From Schaalia radingae (GTDB lineage: Bacteria > Actinomycetota > Actinomycetes > Actinomycetales > Actinomycetaceae), in NCBI RefSeq assembly GCF_900106055.1, contig NZ_LT629792.1, forward strand, positions 1,240,001-1,304,000: a stretch of 64,000 bases of DNA, written 5' to 3'. Below the pieces are notes generated by a model, which was not told where the DNA came from, did no database searches, and saw nothing but the letters and a program-made list of their open reading frames with translations. Every line of letters starts with the position of its first letter. The first letter of the stretch is position 1. Position numbers and translations under genes: made by a program. Positions 35,248 through 44,473 of this stretch are shown piece after piece.

Positions 35248-35754
35248 TCACTCCCACGGCTTCAAGACAATCGGTCCAACGAGGAATCTGAGCGGGTCAT
35301 GGTAGGTCCGGGGGCCAGACTTCACGCCCCAATGCAAAGCGCCGGGGGAGTGGCCACTGGCAACATGGCCGATCACATCACCCTTGCGAACCTCATCGCC
35401 GGGCGTGACCGTGGCTTCAACCGGCTCGAACGTTGAACGCACCGATCCGTGCGACACAGAGACCACCGGCCGATCGACAATGACGCCTGCCACCACAACT
35501 GTGCCGTCCGCTGGCGCGTAAACCGGTGAGCCGACCAGCACATCCAGATCGACCCCTCGATGCCCCGGCAGCCAATTGTGCTCAAGGTCGTCGAAAGCGC
35601 GTGCGACCGGCACAGGATCTCCACTGGGCCATAACCACGGCTCGCGCGCATCGCGCAGTGGCTGCGCTGCACCCGCCCACGCGGCGACCGATACGGATAG
35701 CGCCCCTGCGAGCATGCATAGCACCCGACCCGCGCTTTGACCTCTTACTCTCAT
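35248..35754 (-). CDS. M23 family peptidase (LytM-like)
   Basis: Exported peptidoglycan peptidase-like protein of 168 residues. A signal peptide or anchor (MRVRGQ, then a hydrophobic run to about residue 29) precedes an M23 beta domain with GHRGVDLDV (metal-binding His and Asp) and a C-terminal LHWGVK. The second motif has Ala-Leu-His in place of the textbook His-x-His, so one metal or catalytic His is replaced. This form recurs in actinobacterial proteins at this locus and may be low in activity. ATG 35754 is preferred over the longer frame to 35829. Divergent from rpsB. Confidence 0.8.
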   Translation of the reverse strand: MRVRGQSAGRVLCMLAGALSVSVAAWAGAAQPLRDAREPWLWPSGDPVPVARAFDDLEHNWLPGHRGVDLDVLVGSPVYAPADGTVVVAGVIVDRPVVSVSHGSVRSTFEPVEATVTPGDEVRKGDVIGHVASGHSPGALHWGVKSGPRTYHDPLRFLVGPIVLKPWE

Positions 35755-35803
35755 GCCGACACTGTCACCTACCTGTGCTTTGTACGCAATCGCTTGCCGC
35801 GCT

Positions 35804-35845
35804 CCTGTGGACACGTCGACGCGACGCATCTACCTGTGGACACGT
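35804..35845 (+). repeat. Direct repeat with CTGTGGA core, 29-bp spacing
   Basis: CCTGTGGACACGT occurs at 35804-35816 and 35833-35845. The core is the reverse complement of TCCACAG, the heptamer repeated at 31018-31083 with similar spacing. The reverse complement (GTGTCCACAGG) matches eight of nine bases of the actinobacterial DnaA box TTGTCCACA. Confidence 0.5.
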
Positions 35846-35910
35846 TCTGAAACGGACGTTTAGGGACGGGCTTCACAGTTCCGGAAGGCGGAGATGCCCA
35901 CCACGTGGAC

Positions 35911-36126
35911 TACAATGTGGGGAGCGTCCGCATCAGCGGGCGACTTCGCGTGTCATTTCCGCACTCGAGTTTTCACACGAAAATTGACGAGGGCGGGGCA
36001 CGGATGCCACGGTCCCTACGGGGCGGCATCCGGTCATGGCACCAGGATCGGCATAATGCCGATAACAACCGAGAACCGGTACGCATCTGCGTGCCCCGAC
36101 CTGCGCATTGCGCAGAAAGGACGATC
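35911..36126 (+). promoter_or_regulatory. rpsB promoter and hairpin-rich leader
   Basis: A -10 TACAAT (35911-35916) would start a leader of about 200 nt. Four hairpins follow: 36001-36032 (8-bp CGGATGCC stem with an inner stem), 36047-36063 (ATCGGC/GCCGAT), 36078-36095 (7 bp, one G-U) and 36101-36115 (CTGCGC-ATT-GCGCAG). The last one ends directly at the ribosome binding site AAAGGA (36116-36121). The arrangement suggests translational control, possibly by S2. No protein-coding signal was found here. Confidence 0.5.
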
Positions 36127-37032
36127 ATGGCAGTCGTCACCATGCGCCAGCTGTTGGAATCTGGCGTTCACTTTGGCCATCAGACCCGTCGCTGGAACCC
36201 GAAGATGAAGCGCTTCATCCTCACGGAACGCAACGGCATCTACATCATTGACCTTCAGCAAACAATCGCTGACATCGACATTGCATACGACTTCGTGAAG
36301 GAAACCGTTGCTCATGGAGGCAACATTTTGTTCGTCGGCACGAAGAAGCAGGGCCAGGAAGCCATTGCAGAGCAGGCCTCACGTGTTGGCATGCCGTATG
36401 TCAACCACCGTTGGCTCGGCGGTATGCTGACCAACTTCTCCACCGTTTCCAAGCGACTGCAGCGTCTGAAGGAACTCGAGCAAATCGATTTCGAAGATGT
36501 CGCATCCTCCGGACACACCAAGCGCGAGCTGCTCATGATGAACCGCGAAAAGGACAAGCTTGCCCGTACCCTTGGTGGTATCCGCGACATGTCCTCCCTG
36601 CCGTCAGCGCTGTGGATCGTTGATCCCACGAAGGAGCACCTAGCGGTGGCAGAGGCTCAGAAGCTCAACATCCCGATCGTTGCCATCCTCGACACCAACG
36701 CTGATCCTGACGAGGTCGACTACCGCATCCCCGGTAACGATGATGCGATCCGCGCCGTGTCCCTGCTGACCCGCGTAATTGCTGATGCAGCAGCCGAAGG
36801 CCTCCTCGCACGCAACTCGCGCCGCCAGAAGGATGCTGAAGCTGACGACAGCACCGAAGGCGAACAGTCCGAACCACTGGCAGAATGGGAACGCGAGCTG
36901 CTTGAGGGCAACAAGGCTGCTGAAGAAGCAACCAAGGACAAGGCTGAAGAAAAGGCCGAAGAAAAGGCTGAAAAAGCCGCACCCGCGTCAGAAGAAGCAT
37001 CCGAGAAAGAAACCTCAGCTGACGCTCAGTGA
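36127..37032 (+). CDS. rpsB: 30S ribosomal protein S2 with charged C-terminal tail
   Basis: Small-subunit protein needed for S1 binding and late assembly, 301 residues. The S2 domain spans residues 1-232 ([20 protein letters not shown], then [22 protein letters not shown]). A tail of about 65 residues rich in Glu, Lys and Ala follows ([13 protein letters not shown]), as in many actinobacterial S2 proteins. The start is ATG 36127 with AAAGGA upstream; the open frame back to 35905 is leader RNA. Heads the rpsB-tsf-pyrH-frr-cdsA-rlmN-dxr series. tsf follows after 45 bp. Confidence 0.97.
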   Translation: MAVVTMRQLLESGVHFGHQTRRWNPKMKRFILTERNGIYIIDLQQTIADIDIAYDFVKETVAHGGNILFVGTKKQGQEAIAEQASRVGMPYVNHRWLGGMLTNFSTVSKRLQRLKELEQIDFEDVASSGHTKRELLMMNREKDKLARTLGGIRDMSSLPSALWIVDPTKEHLAVAEAQKLNIPIVAILDTNADPDEVDYRIPGNDDAIRAVSLLTRVIADAAAEGLLARNSRRQKDAEADDSTEGEQSEPLAEWERELLEGNKAAEEATKDKAEEKAEEKAEKAAPASEEASEKETSADAQ

Positions 37033-37077
37033 GAGCTTCAGCAAACCACTACACTTTTTGCGAAAGGACTGACAGCA

Positions 37078-37908
37078 ATGGCGAATTTCACCGCTGCTGA
37101 CGTCAAGGCTCTGCGTGAACAGACCGGCGCAGGCATGATGGACGTCAAGAAGGCACTGACCGAAGCTGACGGCGACCAGGCCAAAGCTCTTGAAATCATC
37201 CGACTCAAGGGCCTCAAGTCCCTGTCCAAGCGCGAAGACCGTGTTGCCTCGGCTGGACTGCTTGTCGGCACCGTTGTCGATGACAAGGCCGGCATCCTGG
37301 TTGAAGTCAACTCTGAGACCGACTTCGTTGCCAAGAACCAGAAGTTCATTGACTTCGCCCATTCGGTTCTCGAATCGGCAGTCAACTCCGGCGCAGCCAC
37401 CCTCGAGGATCTTTTGGCAGCTTCCCATGAGGAAGGAACCGTGCAGGATGCGCTCAACACGATGGGCGCCGTGATCGGCGAAAAGCTTGAGATTCGCCGT
37501 ATCGTCCGTCTCGAAGGCGAACTGGTCACCCTGTACCTGCACCAGACCAGCCCTGACCTACCTGCGCAGGTCGGCGTTCTCGTCTCCACTGACGAAGCTG
37601 GCCGCGAGATTGCACACGACGTTGCTATGCACATCGCTGCCTACCAGCCGATGTACCTTGACCGCGACCACGTTCCGGCCGATGTACTGGCACAGGAGCG
37701 CTCGACTCTCGAGAAGATCACGCTGCAGGAAGGCAAGCCTGAGAACATCGTTCCCAAGATCGTTGAAGGCCGCCTGAACGCATACTTCAAGGACAACTGC
37801 CTGGTCGACCAGGAGTACGCTCGTGACCCCTCCAAGACCGTTGGACAGGTTCTCAAGGAAGCCGGCGCAACTCTGACCGACTTCGTTCGTCTCCACGTCG
37901 GAGCCTAA
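37078..37908 (+). CDS. tsf: Elongation factor Ts
   Basis: Nucleotide exchange factor for EF-Tu, 276 residues. The N-terminal UBA-like helix bundle has the signature LREQTGAGMMDVKKAL. The central core shows VEVNSETDFVAKN, and a dimerisation/coiled-coil region follows (about 180-230). The length is typical. AAAGGA lies upstream of the ATG. Paired with rpsB as in most bacteria. Confidence 0.97.
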   Translation: MANFTAADVKALREQTGAGMMDVKKALTEADGDQAKALEIIRLKGLKSLSKREDRVASAGLLVGTVVDDKAGILVEVNSETDFVAKNQKFIDFAHSVLESAVNSGAATLEDLLAASHEEGTVQDALNTMGAVIGEKLEIRRIVRLEGELVTLYLHQTSPDLPAQVGVLVSTDEAGREIAHDVAMHIAAYQPMYLDRDHVPADVLAQERSTLEKITLQEGKPENIVPKIVEGRLNAYFKDNCLVDQEYARDPSKTVGQVLKEAGATLTDFVRLHVGA

Positions 37909-37917
37909 ACAGTAGCC

Positions 37918-37951
37918 ATGATGGCCCCGCCCACACGGACGGGGCCATCAT
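37918..37951 (+). terminator. Hairpin between tsf and pyrH
   Basis: A 12-bp perfect stem (ATGATGGCCCCG with CGGGGCCATCAT) around a 10-nt loop starts 10 bp after tsf. The tail is CACAATAAGG, without T-run, so this is a U-less terminator or an mRNA-end stabiliser. The pyrH ribosome binding site follows at once. Confidence 0.6.
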
Positions 37952-37968
37952 CACAATAAGGAGAGTGC

Positions 37969-38703
37969 ATGGCGATGTCTCAGCGCCGAGTATTACTGAA
38001 ACTGTCAGGAGAAGCATTCGGCGGTGGCAAAGTAGGTCTCGATCCTACCGTCGTCAGACAGATTGCCGAACAGGTCGCGCAGGCAGTTCACCAGGGCATC
38101 CAGGTCGCCATTGTGGTGGGCGGGGGCAACTTCTTCCGAGGTGCCGAATTGTCACGCTCTGGACTGGACCGTGCACGCGCCGACTATATGGGGATGCTCG
38201 GTACTGTCATGAATGCCCTGGCATTGCAGGACTTCATCGAACAGGCTGGCGTCCCCAGTCGTGTGCAGACCGCCATCTCCATGCAACAGGTCGCTGAGCC
38301 CTATATTCCGCTGCGCGCCATTCGTCACATGGAAAAGGGCCGCGTGGTCGTCTTCGGTGCTGGTGCCGGAATGCCGTACTTTTCGACCGACACTGTCTCC
38401 GCTCAGCGCGCACTGGAAACCCACTGCGACGAACTACTCGTCGCGAAGAATGGGGTCGACGGTGTTTACGATGACGACCCGCGTTCCAATCCGAATGCCC
38501 GTCGCTTCGATTTTCTGACATACTCGGATGCATTGGCTCGCGGCTTGAAAGTTGTAGATGCTGCCGCATTTGCTCTGAGTCGTGACAACGGACTGACCAT
38601 GCGCGTGTTTGGAATGTCCGAACCAGGAAACATCACTAAGGCACTGATGGGCGAATCAATCGGTACGCTAGTGACTGCAACACCTTCAGATGACGAGGAG
38701 TAA
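37969..38703 (+). CDS. pyrH: Uridylate kinase
   Basis: Hexameric UMP kinase of pyrimidine nucleotide synthesis, 244 residues, amino-acid-kinase fold. Visible motifs are [12 protein letters not shown] at the N-terminus, [10 protein letters not shown] (about 47), the [16 protein letters not shown] helix and [16 protein letters not shown] 37969 or the in-frame ATG two codons later could be used; AAGGAG is upstream. frr starts 2 bp after its stop. Confidence 0.96.
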   Translation: MAMSQRRVLLKLSGEAFGGGKVGLDPTVVRQIAEQVAQAVHQGIQVAIVVGGGNFFRGAELSRSGLDRARADYMGMLGTVMNALALQDFIEQAGVPSRVQTAISMQQVAEPYIPLRAIRHMEKGRVVVFGAGAGMPYFSTDTVSAQRALETHCDELLVAKNGVDGVYDDDPRSNPNARRFDFLTYSDALARGLKVVDAAAFALSRDNGLTMRVFGMSEPGNITKALMGESIGTLVTATPSDDEE

Positions 38704-38705
38704 AC

Positions 38706-39263
38706 GTGATTGATGATGTTCTGCTCGAAGCAGAAGACAAAATGGACAGCGCCATCGAAGTGGCGAAGGAAGACTTCGGCAATATTCGCACTGGACGCGC
38801 CAACGTCGGCATGTTCCAGCAGATCATGGTGGACTATTACGGCGCACCCACACCGATGCAACAGCTGGCCTCGTTCCAGATTCCCGAGGCGCGCACCGTC
38901 CTGATCTCTCCTTACGATCGCAATTCGACCGCAGAGATCATGCGCGCTATCCGCGAATCTGACCTGGGTGTCAACCCCTCGGACGACGGCAACGTCATCC
39001 GTGTGGTGCTGCCATCGCTCACCGAGGAGCGTCGCCGCGACTATGTCAAGCAGGCCAAGACCAAGGCTGAAGAAGCTCGCGTGTCCGTGCGCGCCGTGCG
39101 ACGCAAAGCCATGGATCAGCTCAACAAGATGAAGAAAGACGGAGACGCTGGGGAAGACGAGATCGAACGCGCGGAAAAGTCTTTGGAAAACACGACCCGC
39201 GAACACGTCAGCCAGATCGACGAGCTTCTCGAATCGAAGGAAAGCGAACTGCTGACGATCTGA
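38706..39263 (+). CDS. frr: Ribosome recycling factor
   Basis: 185-residue factor that splits post-termination ribosomes together with EF-G. The long three-helix bundle and compact second domain are represented by [25 protein letters not shown] and the [27 protein letters not shown] region. GTG start at 38706, directly after pyrH with ribosome binding sequence GAGGAG inside the pyrH 3' end. Its TGA shares a base with the cdsA ATG. Confidence 0.97.
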   Translation: MIDDVLLEAEDKMDSAIEVAKEDFGNIRTGRANVGMFQQIMVDYYGAPTPMQQLASFQIPEARTVLISPYDRNSTAEIMRAIRESDLGVNPSDDGNVIRVVLPSLTEERRRDYVKQAKTKAEEARVSVRAVRRKAMDQLNKMKKDGDAGEDEIERAEKSLENTTREHVSQIDELLESKESELLTI

Positions 39264-40165
39264 TGGCACACGCCTCGACACGCACCATCATCACACAGGT
39301 TTTTCGTCCAGGGCCCACCCAGGATCACAAACCTCTGTCAGTGTCCGGACGCGCCGGACGTAACCTTCCAGCTGCGATCGCGACGGCAATCGTCCTCATC
39401 ACGATTGTCGGCGTAGCTGTCGCTATTGGCCGGTGGGCCGTCGCCGCAGTCGTATGCGTGATGTCCTTGGTCGCCATCTGGGAGCTGGCCGCTGCTGTGC
39501 GCCGTGACGGCATTATCGTCCCGACTGCACCCCTTTATGTCGGTGCCGTTGCGATGATCGTCTGCGCCCGCCAGGGCGGGATTGGAGTAAGCGCCGGAAT
39601 TCTGGCTCTCACTGTTGCCATCGCCAGCGCATGGCGTCTGCTCGACCCCGACGGTGGCCGCCCGCACGGACGAGACCTCGTTTACACGGCTTTTATCGCC
39701 GTATACGTACCGTTCTTTGCCTCATTCGTTGCCACAATGATCTCGGGTCAGTCGTGGCGCTGGGTTCTGGTGATGTATCTGGCGGTGACCTGCTCAAACG
39801 ATCTGGGCGGCTGGGCCTGCGGTGTTCTCGTCGGCCGTCACCCGATGGCTCCGCGCATCTCTCCGAAGAAGTCGTGGGAAGGTTTTATTGGTTCGGTGGC
39901 CATGTGTATGGCTGTGGCAGCGTGTTTCATTGTGCCTCTCGGCGGACGCTGGTGGTGGGGTCTGGTTGTGGGTCCGCTCATTGCCGTGGCTGCCACCGTG
40001 GGTGATCTGACCGAATCCATGCTCAAACGCGACGTGGGACTGAAGGATATGTCGGGTATCCTGCCAGGCCACGGCGGAATGATGGATCGCCTCGATTCAG
40101 TGCTGATGTGCGCCCCGGTCTTCACGTTCATTGTCAGCTATGCATTGCCAGGGACACTGCTATGA
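39263..40165 (+). CDS. cdsA: Phosphatidate cytidylyltransferase
   Basis: Membrane enzyme making CDP-diacylglycerol for phospholipid synthesis, 300 residues. A basic cytoplasmic N-terminus of about 35 residues is followed by around eight membrane helices. The family signature runs from [10 protein letters not shown] to [26 protein letters not shown] and MDRLDS near the C-terminus. Start overlaps the frr stop; the stop overlaps the rlmN start (ATGA). Tight coupling with frr and rlmN is typical. Confidence 0.95.
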   Translation: MAHASTRTIITQVFRPGPTQDHKPLSVSGRAGRNLPAAIATAIVLITIVGVAVAIGRWAVAAVVCVMSLVAIWELAAAVRRDGIIVPTAPLYVGAVAMIVCARQGGIGVSAGILALTVAIASAWRLLDPDGGRPHGRDLVYTAFIAVYVPFFASFVATMISGQSWRWVLVMYLAVTCSNDLGGWACGVLVGRHPMAPRISPKKSWEGFIGSVAMCMAVAACFIVPLGGRWWWGLVVGPLIAVAATVGDLTESMLKRDVGLKDMSGILPGHGGMMDRLDSVLMCAPVFTFIVSYALPGTLL

Positions 40166-41394
40166 GCACCCGAGAAGTACGCCCCACCGATCAGGCACCG
40201 GAAGGCGCGACGCATCCTAATGCCAAGCCGGTCCTGTCTTTCACCGCACGCCGTCGCGGCAAGGCGCCGCGTCACCTCGTTGACCTGGACCTTGCTGAAC
40301 GTAAGGAAGCTGTGGCAGCGGTTGGTATTCCTGCGTTCAGAGCCGATCAGCTGTCGCGCCACTATTTTGAGCACATGCTCGGTGACACTGCGCAGATGAC
40401 GGATCTTCCTGCATCACTGCGCCCGAAGCTGGGGGAGGAACTCTTCCCGAAGCTCCTGACGGAAATCACAGCGCAGCACGCTGACAAGGGCCAGACGATT
40501 AAGACCCTGTGGGAGCTTTTCGACGGCGCCCGCGTCGAATCGGTTCTCATGCGCTACCCTCACCGCACGACGCTGTGCCTGTCTTCTCAGGCCGGCTGCG
40601 GGATGGCGTGCCCGTTCTGCGCGACCGGGCAGATGGGGCTGACACGCAACCTATCCACCGGTGAGATGGTCGAACAGGTGCGCGTCGCCCGCTTGGCATG
40701 TGCCCGAGGCGACATTGGTGATGGGCCGACACACCTGACTAACGTCGTTTTCATGGGGATGGGGGAGCCGCTTGCCAACTGGCGTCACCTGGTGGGCACG
40801 CTGCACCGACTCGTGCGCGATGTGCCTGAGGGATTCGGCATGTCCGCCCGTAACATCACCGTCTCAACTGTCGGCCTGGTTCCTGCGATCGACAAGCTGT
40901 CAGGCTTGGGAATCCCGGTGACACTGGCAGTGTCCCTGCATGCACCCGACGATGACCTGCGCGATGACCTCATTCCGATTAATTCACGCTGGAAGGTCGG
41001 TGAACTCCTGGATGCTGCGAGGCGGTATTTCATGGCGACCGGCAGGCGCGTGTCAATCGAATACGCGTTGATTCGCGATATGAACGATCAGCCGTGGCGC
41101 GCGCAGCTCCTCGCTGATGAGCTCAATAAACGAGGGCGCACGTGGGCCCATGTCAATCCCATTCCGCTTAACCCCACGCCAGGGTCCATCTGGACGGCAT
41201 CGACACAATCCGCCCAAGATGAATTTGTTGACACGTTACGTCGTGCAGGGATTTCGACCACGATACGTGATACACGTGGATCCGACATTGATGGGGCGTG
41301 TGGTCAACTCGCAACCGCCGTTGAGAAGGTAAGCTCATCTCGTAAGAAGCGGCCCGTCCCGGTTCACATCGAACGCAGGAGTGAGAATGAGTGA
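40162..41394 (+). CDS. rlmN: Dual-specificity 23S rRNA/tRNA adenine-C2 methyltransferase RlmN
   Basis: Radical SAM enzyme of 410 residues that methylates A2503 of 23S rRNA and A37 of tRNAs. The [4Fe-4S] cluster motif CxxxCxxC is Cys146, Cys150 and Cys153 (CGMACPFC). SAM-binding [11 protein letters not shown] and the C-terminal catalytic Cys in [10 protein letters not shown] are present. The N-terminus has about 45 extra residues over the minimal enzyme. Start is ATG 40162 within the cdsA stop; the earlier frame is inside cdsA. It overlaps the next gene by 8 bp. Confidence 0.95.
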   Translation: MSTREVRPTDQAPEGATHPNAKPVLSFTARRRGKAPRHLVDLDLAERKEAVAAVGIPAFRADQLSRHYFEHMLGDTAQMTDLPASLRPKLGEELFPKLLTEITAQHADKGQTIKTLWELFDGARVESVLMRYPHRTTLCLSSQAGCGMACPFCATGQMGLTRNLSTGEMVEQVRVARLACARGDIGDGPTHLTNVVFMGMGEPLANWRHLVGTLHRLVRDVPEGFGMSARNITVSTVGLVPAIDKLSGLGIPVTLAVSLHAPDDDLRDDLIPINSRWKVGELLDAARRYFMATGRRVSIEYALIRDMNDQPWRAQLLADELNKRGRTWAHVNPIPLNPTPGSIWTASTQSAQDEFVDTLRRAGISTTIRDTRGSDIDGACGQLATAVEKVSSSRKKRPVPVHIERRSENE

Positions 41395-41938
41395 CTCTTT
41401 TCCGAAAGTGAGTGTCTTCAAGCGCGGCTACGACCCGAAGCTCGTTGACGAATTCTTCACCGAAGCGCGCAGTGCTTACGAGGGCGGTGTTCCTGCAGAA
41501 CAATTCAGCGCCGAGCAAGTCCGCCAGGCGACCTTCCTGCTCAAACGCGGCGGATACGCGTGTGAAGCAGTGGATGCTGCGATGAGCCGTCTGGAAGATG
41601 CGTTCATTCAGCGTGACCGTGCCGACCATATTGCCGTCAACGGCGAATCCGCTTGGTATGAACGCGTGGCAGACCGTGCAACGACTCTGTACCCCCGCAT
41701 GCTTCGCCCACGAGGGGAGCGCTTCTCCCATCCTGCATCCGGCCGAGGTTACAACGCACAGGAAGTGGACGATCTTCTGGACCGCTTGGCTGACTATTTC
41801 GATGACCGCGGTGAAGTCACTGTCGAGGACGTACGCCTGGCAACGTTCCGTGATGCAAAAGGCACGAAGGCCTATTCTGAAGGGCCTGTGGATGCCTACC
41901 TGGGGCGCGCCGTTGAGATCCTCCTCGCTGTCAACTGA
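41387..41938 (+). CDS. DivIVA-domain-like protein
   Basis: Protein of 183 residues with two similar halves. Residues about 4-70 ([18 protein letters not shown]) and 105-180 ([20 protein letters not shown]) each carry the DivIVA-type start pattern, G-Y-x-x-x-x-V-D. No long coiled coil follows, unlike true DivIVA/Wag31. Small proteins with this repeated motif are known in actinobacteria, with unknown role; a link to polar growth is a guess. Start at ATG 41387 with GGAG upstream. Sandwiched and overlapping between rlmN and dxr. Confidence 0.75.
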   Translation: MSDSFPKVSVFKRGYDPKLVDEFFTEARSAYEGGVPAEQFSAEQVRQATFLLKRGGYACEAVDAAMSRLEDAFIQRDRADHIAVNGESAWYERVADRATTLYPRMLRPRGERFSHPASGRGYNAQEVDDLLDRLADYFDDRGEVTVEDVRLATFRDAKGTKAYSEGPVDAYLGRAVEILLAVN

Positions 41939-43170
41939 TGCACACCGATCCTTTTGTGCGCGATGTCGTAATCCTCGGGTCCACCGGGTCGATCGGCACG
42001 CAGGCCCTTGATGTCATCGAACGCCACGAAGAGGCGTTCCGGGTGCGCGCGCTGGCAGCAGGTGGCAGCAACATTGACCTGTTCGCCCGTCAAATCAGGT
42101 ATTTTCGCCCCGAACGCGTCGCCCTCGCCCAGCCCGTAGCACACCAGCTTGCCGCTGCCTTGGACGAGATGGGTACTGCGCGTCCAGACATTACCGAGGG
42201 CGCCGACGCCGTCGCACAGCTTGCCGGAGCTTACCCCAAGGCCACAGTCCTCAACGGGATCACAGGCCAAGCCGGCCTGGAATCCACACTGGCCGCGCTG
42301 ACCGCCGGATCCACGTTGGCACTGGCTAACAAAGAGTCCCTCGTTGTCGGTGGCTCCCTCGTCCGGAAAGCAATGCAGCGCCCCGGGCAGATCATTCCCG
42401 TCGACTCGGAGCATTGCGCGATCGCACAGGCCCTCAGCTCGGGGATCCATGAGAAGGGTCTAACGGCGCCGCGAGTGACCGGCCGAAGCGAAGTTGCCGA
42501 ACTGGTGCTCACCGCCTCAGGAGGCCCATTCCGCGGGCGCACCCGCGCTGAACTGGCACACGTCACCGCGCAGCAGGCTCTGGCTCACCCAACGTGGGCA
42601 ATGGGGCCGGTGGTGACGATTAACTCATCAACCTTGATGAACAAGGGGCTGGAGCTGATTGAGGCGCATCTGCTCTTCGATATAGCGCCTGAAAGCATTA
42701 TTCCCGTCGTTCACCCACAGTCGATCGTGCACTCGATGGTGACGTGGCGTGATGGCGCCACCATTGCTCAGGCCAGTCCGCCTGATATGCGCCTGCCGAT
42801 CGGCTGGGCACTGTCGTACCCGGAAAGGCTAGGCGACATCGCCCAGCCGCTGACGTGGTCAGCATCGCAGTCGTGGACCTTTGAACCCGTTGATTCTGAT
42901 ACCTTCCCCGCTCTTGACCTGGCTCGCCAGGCCGTGGCCGCTTCACCGACGCACCCGGCCGTATTAAACGCCGCCAATGAAGTCATGGTCGATGCATTCT
43001 TGCGCGGCCAGGTGCGGTGGCTCGACATTGTGGACACTGTTGGGGCTGTCCTTGACGCGCACGAGGGCGTCAGCGATCCAACACTGGATGATATCCATGA
43101 GGCCGCACGGTGGGCTGCTGACCGTGCCCGTGCCGTAGCGGGTCTGGGATCTGAACGAGGGGACCACTAG
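41938..43170 (+). CDS. dxr: 1-deoxy-D-xylulose 5-phosphate reductoisomerase
   Basis: Second step of the MEP isoprenoid pathway, NADPH-dependent, 410 residues. N-terminal NADPH motif LGSTGSIGTQALDV (about 11-24), ALANKESLV (about 126) and the metal/active-site segment PVDSEHCA (about 156) are intact. The flexible-loop and C-terminal helical domains follow. The ATG overlaps the preceding stop (TGATG). Linked to ispG two genes downstream, giving a partial MEP gene set. Confidence 0.96.
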   Translation: MHTDPFVRDVVILGSTGSIGTQALDVIERHEEAFRVRALAAGGSNIDLFARQIRYFRPERVALAQPVAHQLAAALDEMGTARPDITEGADAVAQLAGAYPKATVLNGITGQAGLESTLAALTAGSTLALANKESLVVGGSLVRKAMQRPGQIIPVDSEHCAIAQALSSGIHEKGLTAPRVTGRSEVAELVLTASGGPFRGRTRAELAHVTAQQALAHPTWAMGPVVTINSSTLMNKGLELIEAHLLFDIAPESIIPVVHPQSIVHSMVTWRDGATIAQASPPDMRLPIGWALSYPERLGDIAQPLTWSASQSWTFEPVDSDTFPALDLARQAVAASPTHPAVLNAANEVMVDAFLRGQVRWLDIVDTVGAVLDAHEGVSDPTLDDIHEAARWAADRARAVAGLGSERGDH

Positions 43171-44423
43171 TGGCGGGAGCCGTTGGCATTATCGTCGTCA
43201 TCATTGGGCTTCTGCTCTCGGTTGCCTTGCACGAGATCGGTCACATGGTGCCAGCCAAACGCTTTGGAGCTGCCGTCAGTGAGTATTCCGTTGGTTTCGG
43301 GCCGGTAATCGCTCAACGCACCTGGCGCGGTACGCGCTACGTGATTCGGTGGATTCTGCTGGGAGGCTACGTGCGCATCCTGGGCATGCTGCCTCCCGCG
43401 CAGCCTGGCACACGCACGCACCGCGGCTCGAAGCTTACTTTGGCCGAACAGGCACGTCGCCAGTCCGCCGAGGAAATGATTGACGAGGGTGCAACCGGCA
43501 TTCCGTTCTATCAGCTGTCTGTGCAGCAGAAAATCACTGTCATGATGGGCGGACCGGTTATGAACCTGCTGATCAGTGCTGTTCTGACGGCAGTGGCACT
43601 GATGGGAATTGGCATTCCGACCGCATCCCTGACACTGGCGGACGCGCCACAGACCATCACGATGCGCGACGGGGAAGAATTCCCCGGCCCTGCCTATCAG
43701 GCCGGCATCCGCGCAGGCGACACGGTGCGTTCCTGGGGTGACACGTCGGTTCACCAGTGGGATGATCTGGTCGGCGCGATCACGCACACAGGATCTGAAC
43801 CCACCGCCGTGACAATTGAACGCGACGGCGTGGAGCAGACGATGACCGTGACGGCCCACCAGGTGTCTGATGGCTCGTATATCACCGGAATTGTTGCCGG
43901 GGTGGAGCGACGCTCAGCTCAGGTTTCAACCGTGGGCAGTGTGTGGGCACAGATGGGTATCGGCACAGCGGCAATTGTGGTCAAGCTCCCTGTGGCAGTG
44001 TGGAATGTCGTGGAGTCGCTTTTCACGGGCAAGGACCGTGGCGAGGACTCTGTCATGTCTGTTGTGGGGGTGGGTCGCGTCGCGGCTGAAGTCTCCTCCA
44101 GCGCAGCGCACGACACACAATCAGGTGGAACGGATTTTGCCGGTGCTGCCGGAACGCTGCTGATGCTGCTTGCTTCACTGAATATGGCGTTGTTCGTGTT
44201 CAATCTGATTCCGCTGCTACCGCTGGACGGCGGCCACATCGCAGGCGCCCTGTTCGAGGGGACCCGTCGCATGTGGGCGCGCCTTCGCAATCGTCCAGAT
44301 CCCGGACCGGTTGACACGGCGCGTATGCTGCCTGTGACCTACGCTGTGATGCTGATTCTGGTGGTTATGACGATTGTGCTGGTGATTGCCGACATTGTTG
44401 TCCCTGTCACGTTGCCCCTGTGA
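43170..44423 (+). CDS. rseP: Site-2 protease RseP (M50 family)
   Basis: Intramembrane zinc metalloprotease of 417 residues that cleaves anti-sigma factors or other membrane substrates. The catalytic HEIGH is at residues 21-25 in the first membrane helix. A PDZ domain lies at about 165-230, and the third metal-ligand motif is in PLLPLDGGH near residue 350, with a final helix at the end. GTG start shares a base with the dxr stop. Orthologous to Rip1 of mycobacteria. Sits between dxr and ispG as in most actinobacteria. Confidence 0.94.
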   Translation: MAGAVGIIVVIIGLLLSVALHEIGHMVPAKRFGAAVSEYSVGFGPVIAQRTWRGTRYVIRWILLGGYVRILGMLPPAQPGTRTHRGSKLTLAEQARRQSAEEMIDEGATGIPFYQLSVQQKITVMMGGPVMNLLISAVLTAVALMGIGIPTASLTLADAPQTITMRDGEEFPGPAYQAGIRAGDTVRSWGDTSVHQWDDLVGAITHTGSEPTAVTIERDGVEQTMTVTAHQVSDGSYITGIVAGVERRSAQVSTVGSVWAQMGIGTAAIVVKLPVAVWNVVESLFTGKDRGEDSVMSVVGVGRVAAEVSSSAAHDTQSGGTDFAGAAGTLLMLLASLNMALFVFNLIPLLPLDGGHIAGALFEGTRRMWARLRNRPDPGPVDTARMLPVTYAVMLILVVMTIVLVIADIVVPVTLPL

Positions 44424-44461
44424 GATCGTCGTTAATCGCTGCCAACTGCCATGCTTCGGGA

Positions 44462-44467
44462 GATAAT
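44462..44467 (+). promoter_or_regulatory. -10 element of ispG (leaderless candidate)
   Basis: GATAAT lies 6 nt before ATG 44474. The nearby GGGAGA is about 10 nt from the start codon, so ordinary ribosome binding remains possible. Confidence 0.4.
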
Positions 44468-44473
44468 GAGCCC

